Shown: positions 46,759 to 56,719 of the stretch, piece by piece
How positions within the stretch are numbered: position 1 is the first letter of the stretch
How the letters are laid out: every line of letters begins with the position of its first letter
Origin: Ignavibacteriota bacterium
GTDB taxonomy: Bacteria > Bacteroidota > Ignavibacteria > Ignavibacteriales > Melioribacteraceae
Assembly (NCBI GenBank): GCA_002746605.1
Contig: PDPT01000038.1
Span: forward strand, 1 to 64,000
DNA: 64,000 nucleotides
Reading direction: 5' to 3'
Made by a program: the position numbers and the translations under genes
Notes under the pieces: model-generated
What the model was told of the DNA's origin: nothing
Seen by the model: the letters and a program-made list of their open reading frames with translations, nothing else
Database searches by the model: none

Positions 46759-46942
46759 TTTTATAAAATTTTGGCTTTAAGAAGTCAACTCTACAGAAAA
46801 ATTAAATAAATATGCGTTACAACAATATGATGATTTGAAACCGTACTTTGCATATTACGATATTTTTACCACCTAAAATACCACAATATTATTTTTATAA
46901 TTTTGTTAAATTTGTATTTGCTAAATTTTACTATTAAGGTCT

Positions 46943-47929
46943 ATGAAAAGTAGAAAAAGAAGAATATTAAGTGGAATGCGTCCGACAGGGAAACTTCATC
47001 TTGGTCATTATGTGGGAGCATTAGAGAATTGGGTAAACCTTCAGGATGAGTATCAAAGTTACCACTTAATTGCTGATTTACATGTTTTAACTACTAACTT
47101 GGATACATCTAATATTTATAATAATACAATTGAAATGGTTATTGATTGGTTGGCAGTTGGACTTGATCCGAAGAAGAGTCCGTTTTTTAGGCAATCTAAA
47201 ATAAAGGAGCATTACGAGCTATTTTTAGTTTTCTCGATGCTTGTAACAAAAGCCAGATTGGAAAGAAATCCAACGCTTAAAGACCAAGTTAGAGATTTAA
47301 ATATTGAAAATATAATTTACGGTCATCTCGGTTATCCTATTTTACAATCTGCGGATATTCTTTTGTACAAAGGTGAATTTGTACCTGTTGGAGAAGATCA
47401 AATTCCACATGTGGAAATTACAAGAGAAATAGCACGCAAATTCAATAAAGAATATGGTAAAGTTTTTAGAGAGCCAAAACCTTTGCTTACAAAGTTTAGT
47501 AGATTAGTTGGTTTGGACGGAAATGCTAAAATGAGTAAATCATTAAATAATACAATTTTGCTGTCTGATAAACCGGAAGATGTTCAGCAAAAATTAAAAA
47601 AAGCTAAAACCGATCCTCAAAAATTAAGGAGAAATGATCCGGGAAGACCAGAAGTTTGTCTTGTTTTCAGTTACCATAAAAAGTTTAATCTGGAAAAACT
47701 CGAACAAATTGAAAGTGGTTGTAAATCCGGTGAATTAGGCTGTGTCGATTGTAAAACGGAATGCTCTGCAAAAATAAATAGCTTTCTTGAACCAATCTTG
47801 GAAAAAAGAAGGTATTACGAAGAAAACTTGAACTTAGTTAAAGATATTTTGAGTGCAGGTGAAACAGAAGCGAAGAAAGTTGCCTCTCAAACAATGATTG
47901 AAGTTAGAGAAGCAATGCAGTTAGGATAA
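46943..47929 (+). CDS. trpS: Tryptophanyl-tRNA synthetase
   Basis: The 328 residues are of normal length. The class I motifs are GMRPTGKLHLGHYVGALENW (HIGH type) and NAKMSKSLNN (KMSKS), with DQIPHVEITREIARKFN between. It charges tRNA-Trp. A TAAATTTG (46907-46914) that fits the Bacteroidota -7 element lies 28 bp before the start, but no -33 match was found. scpA starts 3 bp downstream, so trpS leads a trpS-scpA-scpB-rluB cluster. Confidence 0.94.
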   Translation: MKSRKRRILSGMRPTGKLHLGHYVGALENWVNLQDEYQSYHLIADLHVLTTNLDTSNIYNNTIEMVIDWLAVGLDPKKSPFFRQSKIKEHYELFLVFSMLVTKARLERNPTLKDQVRDLNIENIIYGHLGYPILQSADILLYKGEFVPVGEDQIPHVEITREIARKFNKEYGKVFREPKPLLTKFSRLVGLDGNAKMSKSLNNTILLSDKPEDVQQKLKKAKTDPQKLRRNDPGRPEVCLVFSYHKKFNLEKLEQIESGCKSGELGCVDCKTECSAKINSFLEPILEKRRYYEENLNLVKDILSAGETEAKKVASQTMIEVREAMQLG

Positions 47930-47932
47930 ATT

Positions 47933-48652
47933 TTGTATAGAATTAAATTAAATACTTTTGAAGGTCCTTTAGATTTATTACTTTTTTTTATTCGAAGAGA
48001 TGAATTGGATATTTACGATATTCCCATTTCTAAAATAACAAAAGAGTTTATTGAGTATCTGCATCTTTTAGAGCAATTAGATTTAGAAATAGCAGGTGAT
48101 TTTTTACTGATGGCTGCAACTTTGATGCAGATAAAAGTCCGTATGCTGCTCCCACGAGAAGTTGATGAGAAGGGCGAGGAAATTGATCCGAGAACTGATT
48201 TAGTAAATGCTTTAATTGAGTACAAACGCTATAAAGAAATGACAGATGAATTTTCTTATCTTGAAGCTAATCAAATGAAAATTTATTACAGAGGAAATTA
48301 CGAGAAAGATGAGAAAGAAAATTTGCCCGATTTGGATATTGTGTTAAAGAATATTACACTTTATGATTTGATTAAATCTTTTCAATCGGCTATTGCAGAA
48401 AAACCAAAGGAAATTATACACGAAGTTAAAAAACTAAACGTGAGTATTGATGACCAAATTATTTATATAAAAAATATGATTAAAAAAGAAAATAAACTTA
48501 ATTTCATTAAGTTAGTAAAAGGAATAACAGAAAAAATGAAAGTTGTAATAACTTTTATAGCTCTTTTGGAACTAATAAAAATGGGTGAAGTTGGTTTGCG
48601 TGAATCCCAAAATTTTAACGATTTTGAAATTTATTCTTTGCAAAATGGATAA
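47933..48652 (+). CDS. scpA: Segregation and condensation protein A
   Basis: The 239 residues show the kleisin N-terminus LNTFEGPLDLLLFFIRRDEL, the helix DIYDIPISKITKEFIEYL, LLMAATLMQIKVRMLLP, and the C-terminal winged-helix region (VVITFIALLELIKMGEVGLR). ScpA bridges the SMC dimer with ScpB to organise the chromosome. TTG 47933 is the start; scpB overlaps its end by 8 bp. Confidence 0.92.
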   Translation: MYRIKLNTFEGPLDLLLFFIRRDELDIYDIPISKITKEFIEYLHLLEQLDLEIAGDFLLMAATLMQIKVRMLLPREVDEKGEEIDPRTDLVNALIEYKRYKEMTDEFSYLEANQMKIYYRGNYEKDEKENLPDLDIVLKNITLYDLIKSFQSAIAEKPKEIIHEVKKLNVSIDDQIIYIKNMIKKENKLNFIKLVKGITEKMKVVITFIALLELIKMGEVGLRESQNFNDFEIYSLQNG

Positions 48653-49295
48653 TATATATAAATCAATAATAGAAGCTCTTATTTTTGCTTCCGATGACCC
48701 TATAAATTCATCGGAAATTATAAAAGCCATAAAAGAAATCGATGGGAACGATACCAAAATTACAAATACCGATGTACAAAAAAGCGTGGCAGAATTAAAT
48801 GAAAAATATAACAATGAAGATACATCATTCAAAATTTTATCAATAGCTGATGGATTTGTATTCGGTACTAAAAAAGAATATGCAAAATATGTAGGTTATC
48901 TTTCGACAGAAAAAAGTAAGCGGAAACTTAGTCAGGCTGCACTCGAAACTCTTTCAATTATTGCTTATAAACAACCGGTTACAAAACCTGAGATTGAGAG
49001 TATAAGAGGAGTAAATTCAGATTATATGATTAATACACTTTTGGAAAAAACTCTCATTACAATTATTGGCAGAGCTGAATCACTTGGCCGTCCGTTACTT
49101 TACGGAACAACTCGAGAATTTCTAATGTATTTTGGTCTCAATAAATTAACTGATTTACCTAAACCGAGAGAAATTAATGAAATTGTTAAAGATGCCGATT
49201 TTTTAGAGCAGAAAAGAAAAATTATGATGAATGATATAGAAGAAAATTTAGAAAAAGATTTAACAGATAGTGAAAATGATAGTTCGGTTGAATAA
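48645..49295 (+). CDS. scpB: Segregation and condensation protein B
   Basis: The start is set at ATG 48645 (MDNIYKSIIEALIFASDDP), overlapping the scpA stop; an open extension back to TTG 48585 lies wholly inside scpA and is not expected. The 216 residues have two winged helices; LSQAALETLSIIAYKQPVTK and GRPLLYGTTREFLMYFGL are strong ScpB signatures. It dimerises and binds the ScpA middle region. The acidic tail is shared in sequence space with the start of rluB. Confidence 0.92.
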   Translation: MDNIYKSIIEALIFASDDPINSSEIIKAIKEIDGNDTKITNTDVQKSVAELNEKYNNEDTSFKILSIADGFVFGTKKEYAKYVGYLSTEKSKRKLSQAALETLSIIAYKQPVTKPEIESIRGVNSDYMINTLLEKTLITIIGRAESLGRPLLYGTTREFLMYFGLNKLTDLPKPREINEIVKDADFLEQKRKIMMNDIEENLEKDLTDSENDSSVE

Positions 49296-49983
49296 ATATT
49301 TGTCTGAATGTGGAGCAGCATCCCGCAGAAAGTCCGACAAATTAATCTTAGAAGGAAGGGTTACTGTAAATGGGAGCATGGTTTTGGAGCTTGGCACCAA
49401 AATTGATTCCGATAATGATGAAGTCAAAATTGACGGCGAAAAATTAAAAATTCAAAAGAAACGATACTTTTTGCTTAATAAACCTAAAGGTGTAATTACT
49501 TCAACGAAGGATGAAAAAAATAGAACAACTGTCGTTGATTTAATAAAAACAAGAGAAAAAATTTTTCCGGTAGGAAGATTGGATTTTAATACAACCGGTT
49601 TACTTTTACTTACAAACGATGGAGAATTTGCAAATTTCCTTACACATCCTAAAAATAAAATTGAAAGAGAATATTTAACTATTCTTGATAAACCATTAGA
49701 AAAAGAGGCTAAAGAAAAGTTACTTAAAGGAATTTATCTCGATAAAAGAAAGAGTTTTTTTACTAAAATAAGTTATCCAAAGAGAAATAATTTTTCTTAT
49801 GTTAGTGCTACAACTATTGAAGGAAGAAATCACTTTGTTAAAAGAATGTTCAACCTTTTAGGTTATAGAGTTAAAGAGTTAGAAAGAATAAGATTCGGTA
49901 ATTTTAATATTAGAAATATCGAAAGAGGAAGTTATATACAATTAACTGAAAAAGAAATTAAGAAAATAATGCAAATAAAATAA
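49276..49983 (+). CDS. rluB: RsuA/RluB-family pseudouridine synthase
   Basis: About 235 residues from ATG 49276 (MIVRLNKYLSECGAASRRKS); GTG 49270 and TTG 49288 are alternatives. An S4 RNA-binding domain comes first, then the catalytic domain with GRLDFNTTGLLLLTNDG, holding the nucleophilic Asp, and NHFVKRMFNLLGYRVKELER. RluB modifies U2605 of 23S rRNA in E. coli. It overlaps scpB by about 20 bp; the scpA-scpB-rluB order is widely conserved. Confidence 0.92.
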   Translation: MIVRLNKYLSECGAASRRKSDKLILEGRVTVNGSMVLELGTKIDSDNDEVKIDGEKLKIQKKRYFLLNKPKGVITSTKDEKNRTTVVDLIKTREKIFPVGRLDFNTTGLLLLTNDGEFANFLTHPKNKIEREYLTILDKPLEKEAKEKLLKGIYLDKRKSFFTKISYPKRNNFSYVSATTIEGRNHFVKRMFNLLGYRVKELERIRFGNFNIRNIERGSYIQLTEKEIKKIMQIK

Positions 49984-50001
49984 ATACTGTTGGAGGAATA
50001 C

Positions 50002-51510
50002 TTGGAAAACCAATCCCACGAAAAAGAATTAAATACCTTGATTGAGAGACGTTTTGAAGAATTGGATGAAATCCAAAAAATGGGGATTTTACCTTATGAA
50101 TACAAATATGATGTTGATTCTTATTCAATGCAGATAAAAAATAATTTTGAAAACTTTGAAAATAAAGATGTTAGCATTGCCGGAAGGTTAATGGCAATAA
50201 GAAAAATGGGCAAAGCTTCTTTTGCACAAATACAAGATAAAGAGGGAAAGATTCAAATTTATCTTAAGAGAGATGAACTTAATGAGCAATACACAATTTT
50301 TAAACTTCTGGATATTGGTGATATAATTGGAATAAAAGGATTTGTTTTCAAAACCAGAACCGGAGAAATTTCTGTTCATACAAAAGAATTGAAGCTATTG
50401 GCAAAATCATTAAGACCAATTCCTATTGCCAAAGAAACTACAGATGCGGATGGTAATAAAGTTATTCATGATCAATTTGCCGATAAAGAGTTACGGTACA
50501 GACAAAGATATGTAGATTTAATTGTTAATCCGGAAATTAAGAATGTATTTGTGAAGCGTTCAAAAATTATCTCTTCAATGAGAACTTTTTTGGATAATAA
50601 TGAATTTCTCGAAGTTGAAACTCCCGTGCTCCAATCACTTTATGGCGGAGCAGCCGCACGTCCGTTTGTAACTCATCACAATGCTCTAGATATGAAATTG
50701 TATATGAGAATTGCTGATGAACTTTATCTAAAAAGATTAATTGTCGGTGGATTTGATAGAGTTTATGAAATTGCAAAAGACTTTAGAAACGAGGGAATGG
50801 ATAAAACCCACAATCCCGAATTCACAATGATGGAACTTTATGTCGCTTACAAAGACTATGAATGGATGATGAAATTTGTAGAAAAAATGTTTCACCATAT
50901 AATTCTGGAAGTTGTAGGTTCAGCCAAAGTTGATATTGAAGGTCAACAAATTGATTTTACACCACCTTGGAATAGAGTTTCTATGGTTAACGAACTTAAA
51001 AAAGAAACCGGAATTGATGTTTTGGAAATATCAAAAGAGGAATTAGCCAAAGAAGTTAAAAAACGAGGAGTTAAACTTTCGGGCAGTGAAAGTAAAGGAA
51101 AACTTATAGATGAATTATTTTCTGAAGTTGTTGAAGCAAAACTTATTCAACCGACATTTGTTACAGATTATCCGGTTGAACTTTCTCCACTTGCTAAAAA
51201 GCACAGAACAAAAAAAGGTCTTGTAGAAAGGTTCGAAGGTTTTGTAATGGGAAGAGAAATCTGCAATGCCTTTAGTGAGTTAAACGATCCGATTGACCAA
51301 AAAGAAAGGTTTGTGGAGCAAGCAAGATTTAAAGATGAAGGTGATGAAGAAGCTCATCAAATTGATGAAGATTATGTAAGAGCTTTAGAATACGGAATGC
51401 CGCCAACAGCTGGTTTGGGAGTTGGAATTGACAGGCTTGTAATGTTGTTCACAAATCAAGTTTCAATCAGAGATGTAATTTTATTTCCACAAATGAGACC
51501 TGAGAAATAA
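50002..51510 (+). CDS. lysS: Lysyl-tRNA synthetase (class II)
   Basis: The start is set at TTG 50002 because GGAGG (49992-49996) lies 5 bp before it; the frame is open from TTG 49990, but that codon would cover the Shine-Dalgarno. About 502 residues hold the OB-fold anticodon domain ([20 protein letters not shown]) and the class II core: motif 2 [20 protein letters not shown] and motif 3 [16 protein letters not shown], ending with LFPQMRPEK. It charges tRNA-Lys. Confidence 0.94.
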   Translation: MENQSHEKELNTLIERRFEELDEIQKMGILPYEYKYDVDSYSMQIKNNFENFENKDVSIAGRLMAIRKMGKASFAQIQDKEGKIQIYLKRDELNEQYTIFKLLDIGDIIGIKGFVFKTRTGEISVHTKELKLLAKSLRPIPIAKETTDADGNKVIHDQFADKELRYRQRYVDLIVNPEIKNVFVKRSKIISSMRTFLDNNEFLEVETPVLQSLYGGAAARPFVTHHNALDMKLYMRIADELYLKRLIVGGFDRVYEIAKDFRNEGMDKTHNPEFTMMELYVAYKDYEWMMKFVEKMFHHIILEVVGSAKVDIEGQQIDFTPPWNRVSMVNELKKETGIDVLEISKEELAKEVKKRGVKLSGSESKGKLIDELFSEVVEAKLIQPTFVTDYPVELSPLAKKHRTKKGLVERFEGFVMGREICNAFSELNDPIDQKERFVEQARFKDEGDEEAHQIDEDYVRALEYGMPPTAGLGVGIDRLVMLFTNQVSIRDVILFPQMRPEK

Positions 51511-51613
51511 AGATTTATCTCTGTTAAAAAATGAAAATGGAATTCTAACTTGTATTCTTGATTATGAAAACAACAAAGTAAATTATTATGGAAAAGTTAG
51601 AGTTCCTCATTAA
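51497..51613 (+). pseudogene. Possible gene remnant after lysS
   Basis: In the frame starting near the end of lysS, the sequence reads LLKNENGILTCILDYENNKV followed by NYYGKVRVPH and a stop. It has coding-like composition but no start codon or Shine-Dalgarno. It may be the tail of a lost gene or chance. The rest of the 180-bp gap up to 51690 shows nothing clear. Confidence 0.25.
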
Positions 51614-51690
51614 AGAATTAATGTAAAATAAATGGAATGCTTTATTTTATTGCAGAAGAGAAACATAATTTATAAAAAAGGGATAGCTAT

Positions 51691-52683
51691 ATGCATAAAA
51701 AAATAAGATTGCATTATAAAGCAAAAGTATTTTTTTTATCTCTTTTTTTTATAAGCTTTCCAAAATTTGCTCAACAAGATTCAGTACATTTTACAAATTC
51801 TCCAAGAATTCCGTTAAGTTTAATGAGCAGAAAAATTCCAGCAAATGTTAATTCATTTCGGACAAAAATTAATTATCCTGTATTGGCAGGAATAACTCTC
51901 GGATATTCAGCAAGTATCTATAAAATTACTAATTACTACAAAAATACTTGGTGGAAAACAGATTCAAATTATATTTATGATAAAAGTTTTAATGTAGTTT
52001 CTGATAACCAATATGCTTTGAACATTGATAAATTCGGACATGCTTTTGGTTCTGCTGTTATATCTCATTTTTTGTCTGCAGGTTTTGAGGCTTCCAATTT
52101 TGAGGAAGAAACTGCAGTTTGGCTTGGAGCTATAGGTGGGTTTGGAATGCAATTATATGTTGAAATTCAGGATGGTTATTCTCCCAAAGATAAGTTAACC
52201 GGTAAGCCAAAGTGGGGATTTAGCCCGGGTGATGCAATCGCTGACTTATTGGGAGCAAGTTATTTTGTGGCACGTTATTATTACCCGTTTCTCAACAATT
52301 TTCAGATGCGAGTAAGTTATTATCCTTCGGATGATTTGTTAAATGGGAAAAAACCCGATAACAATTTTTCTGATGATTACGAAGGGCAAAAATTGTGGTT
52401 AGCAGTTAGAATGAAAAACTTACTCCCCAAAAATATTTCAGAATATTGGCCTCAATTCTTAATGTTATCACTTGGTTATCATGTAAGTGGAATTGATAAG
52501 AATTCTACTGTTAAGGATATTGAGCCTCATTATTATCTTGCACTAGATTTTGATGCCGAAGTAATTCCACTTTATGGAAAATTTTGGTCATTTATAAAAA
52601 ACACATTGAACTACATTCATTTTCCAATGCCGGGCATTGAATTTTCTAAAGAAGGAATTAAGTTTGCACTTATTATTTTTTAA
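51691..52683 (+). CDS. DUF2279-family exported protein
   Basis: The 330 residues have an N-terminal signal (KAKVFFLSLFFISFPKFAQQ) and the DUF2279 pattern: NIDKFGHAFGSAVISHFLSA, WLGAIGGFGMQLYVEIQDGY, WGFSPGDAIADLLGASYFVA. This is a conserved FCB envelope family (YfiM-like) of unknown function. A C-terminal strand-rich part (YYPSDDLLNGKKPDNNFS, then AVRMKNLLP) suggests partial membrane association. It starts the DUF2279 - GT2 - Wzi-like trio with a 3-bp gap to the next gene. Confidence 0.82.
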   Translation: MHKKIRLHYKAKVFFLSLFFISFPKFAQQDSVHFTNSPRIPLSLMSRKIPANVNSFRTKINYPVLAGITLGYSASIYKITNYYKNTWWKTDSNYIYDKSFNVVSDNQYALNIDKFGHAFGSAVISHFLSAGFEASNFEEETAVWLGAIGGFGMQLYVEIQDGYSPKDKLTGKPKWGFSPGDAIADLLGASYFVARYYYPFLNNFQMRVSYYPSDDLLNGKKPDNNFSDDYEGQKLWLAVRMKNLLPKNISEYWPQFLMLSLGYHVSGIDKNSTVKDIEPHYYLALDFDAEVIPLYGKFWSFIKNTLNYIHFPMPGIEFSKEGIKFALIIF

Positions 52684-52686
52684 TTT

Positions 52687-53418
52687 ATGATTAAATACAG
52701 TATAATTATACCGACATTAAACGAAGAAAAACTGCTCCCAAATCTTCTTGAAACCTTATCCGATTCTGAATTTAAAAAAAAATATGAATATGAAATAATT
52801 ATTTCCGATGGAGGGAGCACGGACTCAACTATTCTTGTTGCTGAAAAATATGCGGATAAAATAATAGAAATAAATAATGATGAAAAACAAAATATTGCTA
52901 TGGGAAGAAATATTGGTGCCCAAAATGCCTCTGGTGAATTTTTCATTTTCTTCAACGGAGATATCTATCCTAAAAATTTAGAAAAAGTATTCAAAAAAAT
53001 TGAAGATAAAATTATCAATTCCGATTATGCTGCTATAAGTTCTTTTGTTAAAGTTTTCCCTGATGAAGAAAAATTTATTGATAAAATATTTTCTACATTT
53101 TATAGTTATTATTTTTGGTCATTAAATATTTTTGGCTTGGGAATGGGAAGGGGAGAATGCCATATTTTAAGCAGAAAAATTTTTGAAGAATTCGGCGGTT
53201 ACAATGAAAATCTTGCAGCAGGGGAAGATTTTGATTTATACAAAAGAATAAGAAAAAAATATAAAATTTATACGGCGAGAGACTTAATAGTTTACGAATC
53301 ACCAAGACGTTACAGAAAATTAGGACATTTTAGAATCCTTTTTACATGGTTAATAAATAGTATTTATATTATTTTTACAAAAAAATCGAAATCAAATGAA
53401 TGGAAACCTATAAGGTAA
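52687..53418 (+). CDS. Family 2 glycosyltransferase
   Basis: The 243 residues have the GT-A fold: IIIPTLNEEKLLPNLLETL, the nucleotide-sugar motif ISDGGSTDST, and a DxD-type position FFNGD. NENLAAGEDFDLYKRIRKK is the acceptor/ED motif region. Such enzymes add sugars to lipid carriers or exopolysaccharide; the sugar cannot be told. The neighbours (DUF2279 before, Wzi-like barrel after) suggest surface polysaccharide work. One hydrophobic segment near the C-terminus (ILFTWLINSIYIIF) could tether it to the inner membrane. Confidence 0.88.
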   Translation: MIKYSIIIPTLNEEKLLPNLLETLSDSEFKKKYEYEIIISDGGSTDSTILVAEKYADKIIEINNDEKQNIAMGRNIGAQNASGEFFIFFNGDIYPKNLEKVFKKIEDKIINSDYAAISSFVKVFPDEEKFIDKIFSTFYSYYFWSLNIFGLGMGRGECHILSRKIFEEFGGYNENLAAGEDFDLYKRIRKKYKIYTARDLIVYESPRRYRKLGHFRILFTWLINSIYIIFTKKSKSNEWKPIR

Positions 53419-53427
53419 AATTAAAAA

Positions 53428-55104
53428 ATGTTAAAAAAATCCGTTAAGTTAACCTTTATCTTTATTTTTTTGCAGCTTACTACTTTTGCTCAAGTCGGTT
53501 ACGTAGAAGTTGAGGATGATATTTATGAATTCCTTGAAAGAATGAGTAGGCTCCATATCATAAAGAATTATGATGCTTTCCAAATTCCTAAAACGAGAAA
53601 AGAAATAGCTAAATACTTAAAAAAAATATTGAATAATAAAGATAAACTACATCAAACGGATATTAATAAGCTAACCGATTATTTTATGGATTTTGAGCTT
53701 GAACTTACCTCAGAAATGCATAATGATTATAAACTTTTACCTGACTTTAATTTAAGTTATATCTTAACGGATAAGAATAAATTTTTATATCAAATATATG
53801 ATTCATCAGGTAGCTCAATCTTTATAAATTTTGTTGGCGAACTTAAAAACATTAATCTTTCAAAAAATAATAAAAATAAAAATTCCCTTATCTATAAATT
53901 TGGCGGAAAAGTTAGAGCTTCACTTTATAACAATTTTGGTTTTTACATAAATTCTACCAATGGCTCATTCTTTGGAAATAAAGAATTAGCACAAAATTAC
54001 TCCAGTTTAAGGTATAATTATAAATTTCATCAAACATCATCTTCTAACTTAGGGAATGATTTTTTTGATGAAACATCTTCTTATTTGGTGTTTGAAAATA
54101 ATTTTATGAATTTAAAGATTGGTAATGATAGAAACCTAATCGGTTATGGAAAAGAAAAATTTTTATTAAGCAACAATGCTCCACGAATGGATTACTTGAA
54201 TTTTAATGTTAAATACAAAACGCTAAACTTTACTTTTTATCACGGAAAACTACTTGGTTCAGAATCTTTCTCTTTTGATTCGCTTCAAGGTAATGTTAAC
54301 AAAGTTGTTGATAAATATTGGGTTTATCACAGATTTGGTCTTAATTTCTCAAGACACTTTAAATTTGGTATTGGAGAAATAATAATTTACGGGAACAGAA
54401 ATATTGATTTTTCTTATCTAAATCCAATAAATTTTTACAAAAGTGCGGAGCACGCTAATCGTGATCGAGATAATTCAATGTTATTTATCGATGTAGAAAA
54501 TAATTCTATCTATAGAACAAGAATTTATTCCACACTTTTAATTGACGATATTGATTTTGGAAAATTAGGCACCGGCTGGTATGGGAACCAAATTTTATTT
54601 ACTTTAGGAGCAAATTCAAGCATTTTTTATAATTTTTTCCCTTTGGATCTGGAATTGCAATACACCAGAATTGATCCTTATGTTTTTACTCACAGAATTT
54701 CTGATAATAATTACACAAACTTAAATTACAGCTTAGGAACAACACTTCAGCCAAATACCAGTTCAATAAATCTCGGATTTAATTATTATCCACATTACAG
54801 ATTTTCAATTAAAGGAAATTTCAAATATTCTGTGCACGGAAATAATTTGTACGATAACCAAAATAAGTTAATTAAGAATCTTGGTGGAAATATCTTAAAC
54901 GGACACAGAATTGGTGATGCGGAAAAAGTATTTTTCTTGAAAGGAGATAAAGAATACTTCAGAGAATACAGATTAACTCTTAATTATGAACCGATTAAGA
55001 ATTGGCATTTCGTGTTAAATCTAAATTATTTCTATAACTTATTATCTAATTCACAACATCAAAAAGAGTTTTTTACTTCTTTTTCTATTTTAACAAAAAT
55101 TTAA
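53428..55104 (+). CDS. Wzi-like outer-membrane beta-barrel protein
   Basis: The 558 residues carry a signal peptide (KKSVKLTFIFIFLQLTTFAQ), a periplasmic helical part (VEDDIYEFLERMSRLHIIKN; RKEIAKYLKKILNNKDKLHQ) and then a long strand-rich barrel (NLKIGNDRNLIGYGKEKFLL; NFTFYHGKLLGSESF; RFGLNFSRHFKFGIGEIIIY). The pattern resembles the capsule-assembly Wzi family, where the barrel anchors polysaccharide to the surface. It follows the GT2 gene by 9 bp and ends 4 bp before the protease gene. Family assignment is by pattern. Confidence 0.75.
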   Translation: MLKKSVKLTFIFIFLQLTTFAQVGYVEVEDDIYEFLERMSRLHIIKNYDAFQIPKTRKEIAKYLKKILNNKDKLHQTDINKLTDYFMDFELELTSEMHNDYKLLPDFNLSYILTDKNKFLYQIYDSSGSSIFINFVGELKNINLSKNNKNKNSLIYKFGGKVRASLYNNFGFYINSTNGSFFGNKELAQNYSSLRYNYKFHQTSSSNLGNDFFDETSSYLVFENNFMNLKIGNDRNLIGYGKEKFLLSNNAPRMDYLNFNVKYKTLNFTFYHGKLLGSESFSFDSLQGNVNKVVDKYWVYHRFGLNFSRHFKFGIGEIIIYGNRNIDFSYLNPINFYKSAEHANRDRDNSMLFIDVENNSIYRTRIYSTLLIDDIDFGKLGTGWYGNQILFTLGANSSIFYNFFPLDLELQYTRIDPYVFTHRISDNNYTNLNYSLGTTLQPNTSSINLGFNYYPHYRFSIKGNFKYSVHGNNLYDNQNKLIKNLGGNILNGHRIGDAEKVFFLKGDKEYFREYRLTLNYEPIKNWHFVLNLNYFYNLLSNSQHQKEFFTSFSILTKI

Positions 55105-55108
55105 TTTT

Positions 55109-56719
55109 ATGAAATTAAATAAAGTATTTTCCATTTTTTTATTGGTAGCAATTTTTGCAATCGGAGTTTTTTTAGGACTAATATTTAATGAAAACTTTTC
55201 AGATGAAGACCGTTTCCAAAGTAAAAAATTTGACGAAGTTTTAACTTTCACCAACAAGTATTATCATAAAGAAACATCGAAAGAAAAATTAGTAGAGAAT
55301 GCTATTAAAGGAATGCTGGAGGAATTAGATCCGCATTCAATATATATCCCTCCGCAAAAACAAGCCGGCATAGCAGAACAACTTAGAGGACAGTTTGACG
55401 GAGTTGGTATTGAGTATCAAATAATTAAAGATACAATTTTTGTCATTTCGGCAATTCCCGGTGGACCGGGTGAAGCCGTAGGACTTATGCCCGGCGATAG
55501 AATAATTAAAATTAATAACAAAAGCAGTATCGGATTTTCCGAATTGGATGTTGTAAGAAATTTACGAGGCAAAAAGGGAACAAGTGTTAATATAACCGTC
55601 TTTAGAAAATACTCAAACAATATTATTGATTTCAAAATTATTAGAGATATTGTGCCCCTTAATTCCGTAGAAACAGCAATTATGATTGATGATTCAATCG
55701 GTTATATTATATTGAACAAATTTATAGCAACATCTACGGATGAAGTAAAAAATGCATTGAGATACCTTACCGAAAGAGGAATGAAAAAGCTGATTCTTGA
55801 TTTAAGAAATAACCCCGGCGGCTACATGGAGCAAGCTTATGAAATAGCCGATCTCTTTATCAGCGATAATAAACTTCTTCTTTTTACAAAAAACAGAAAA
55901 AATGAGATAGCTGCTGAATATAAAGCCGAAATAAAATATCCCTACGAAAATTTACCTTTAATAATTTTAGTCAATAATGGTTCCGCTTCTTCAAGTGAAA
56001 TCTTATCAGGAGCAATTCAGGATTGGGATAGAGGTTTAATTGTGGGCGAAACTACTTTTGGCAAAGGATTAGTTCAGAGACCTTTTACTTTAGAAGACGG
56101 TTCTGTTGTCCGATTAACAATTTCTAAGTATTATACCCCCTCAGGAAGGGCTATACAAAGAGATTATGAAAACAACCCGAACTATTTTGCAATTGTTCCG
56201 GCTCAGGAAAAAGAAGGAAACAATATTGAGCATAATCTTGAAACAGATTCTACGGATAATACTTTTTTTACTAGAGGCGGAAGAAAAATTAAAGCAAATG
56301 GCGGAATAACACCCGATTACATTATCAAGAATAGAGAACTAACATATTATACAATTTTATTAAAAAGTAAAAATTTATTTAATAGATTCTCAATAAATTA
56401 TCTTGATAGAAACGGTAAAGAATTGATTCAAAAATATGCCAATAATTTTTCTGATTTTCAAAATAATTTTGCAATTACCCGAAATGAGATGAAATTATTT
56501 ATTATGTTTGCAGAAGCTAATGATGTGGTTTTTGCAAAGGAAAGCTTTAATACCGATAAAGATTATATAGCATATAAAATAAAATCTGAAATTGCTAAAA
56601 ACTTGTGGAAAAATGAAGGTTTTTATAAAATTTTGTTAAATTACGATAAGCAATTTTTAAAAGCTATGGAATTAACCAAACAAAATATTAAAATCATAAA
56701 TGGAAACTCTAAAAAATAA
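55109..56719 (+). CDS. S41-family C-terminal processing protease
   Basis: A 536-residue protease with an N-terminal membrane anchor (KVFSIFLLVAIFAIGVFLGL), a PDZ domain (about 95-165, GGPGEAVGLMPGDRIIKIN) and the S41 catalytic core. S294 (NNGSASSSEILSG) and K319 (TTFGKGLVQ) form the Ser-Lys dyad, 25 residues apart as in E. coli Prc. The C-terminal 130 residues are helical and unassigned. It likely trims periplasmic proteins. It overlaps the carbonic-anhydrase-like gene by 20 bp. Confidence 0.92.
   Translation: MKLNKVFSIFLLVAIFAIGVFLGLIFNENFSDEDRFQSKKFDEVLTFTNKYYHKETSKEKLVENAIKGMLEELDPHSIYIPPQKQAGIAEQLRGQFDGVGIEYQIIKDTIFVISAIPGGPGEAVGLMPGDRIIKINNKSSIGFSELDVVRNLRGKKGTSVNITVFRKYSNNIIDFKIIRDIVPLNSVETAIMIDDSIGYIILNKFIATSTDEVKNALRYLTERGMKKLILDLRNNPGGYMEQAYEIADLFISDNKLLLFTKNRKNEIAAEYKAEIKYPYENLPLIILVNNGSASSSEILSGAIQDWDRGLIVGETTFGKGLVQRPFTLEDGSVVRLTISKYYTPSGRAIQRDYENNPNYFAIVPAQEKEGNNIEHNLETDSTDNTFFTRGGRKIKANGGITPDYIIKNRELTYYTILLKSKNLFNRFSINYLDRNGKELIQKYANNFSDFQNNFAITRNEMKLFIMFAEANDVVFAKESFNTDKDYIAYKIKSEIAKNLWKNEGFYKILLNYDKQFLKAMELTKQNIKIINGNSKK

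Noticed and set aside
46777..46875. Stop-free stretch reading KYALQQYDDLKPYFAYYD between accD and trpS
   Set aside because: It is under 30 codons, has no start codon or Shine-Dalgarno, and such a length is expected by chance.
48585..48644. Earlier start for ScpB
   Set aside because: This extension lies inside scpA and has no family match; ATG 48645 starts the known ScpB N-terminus.
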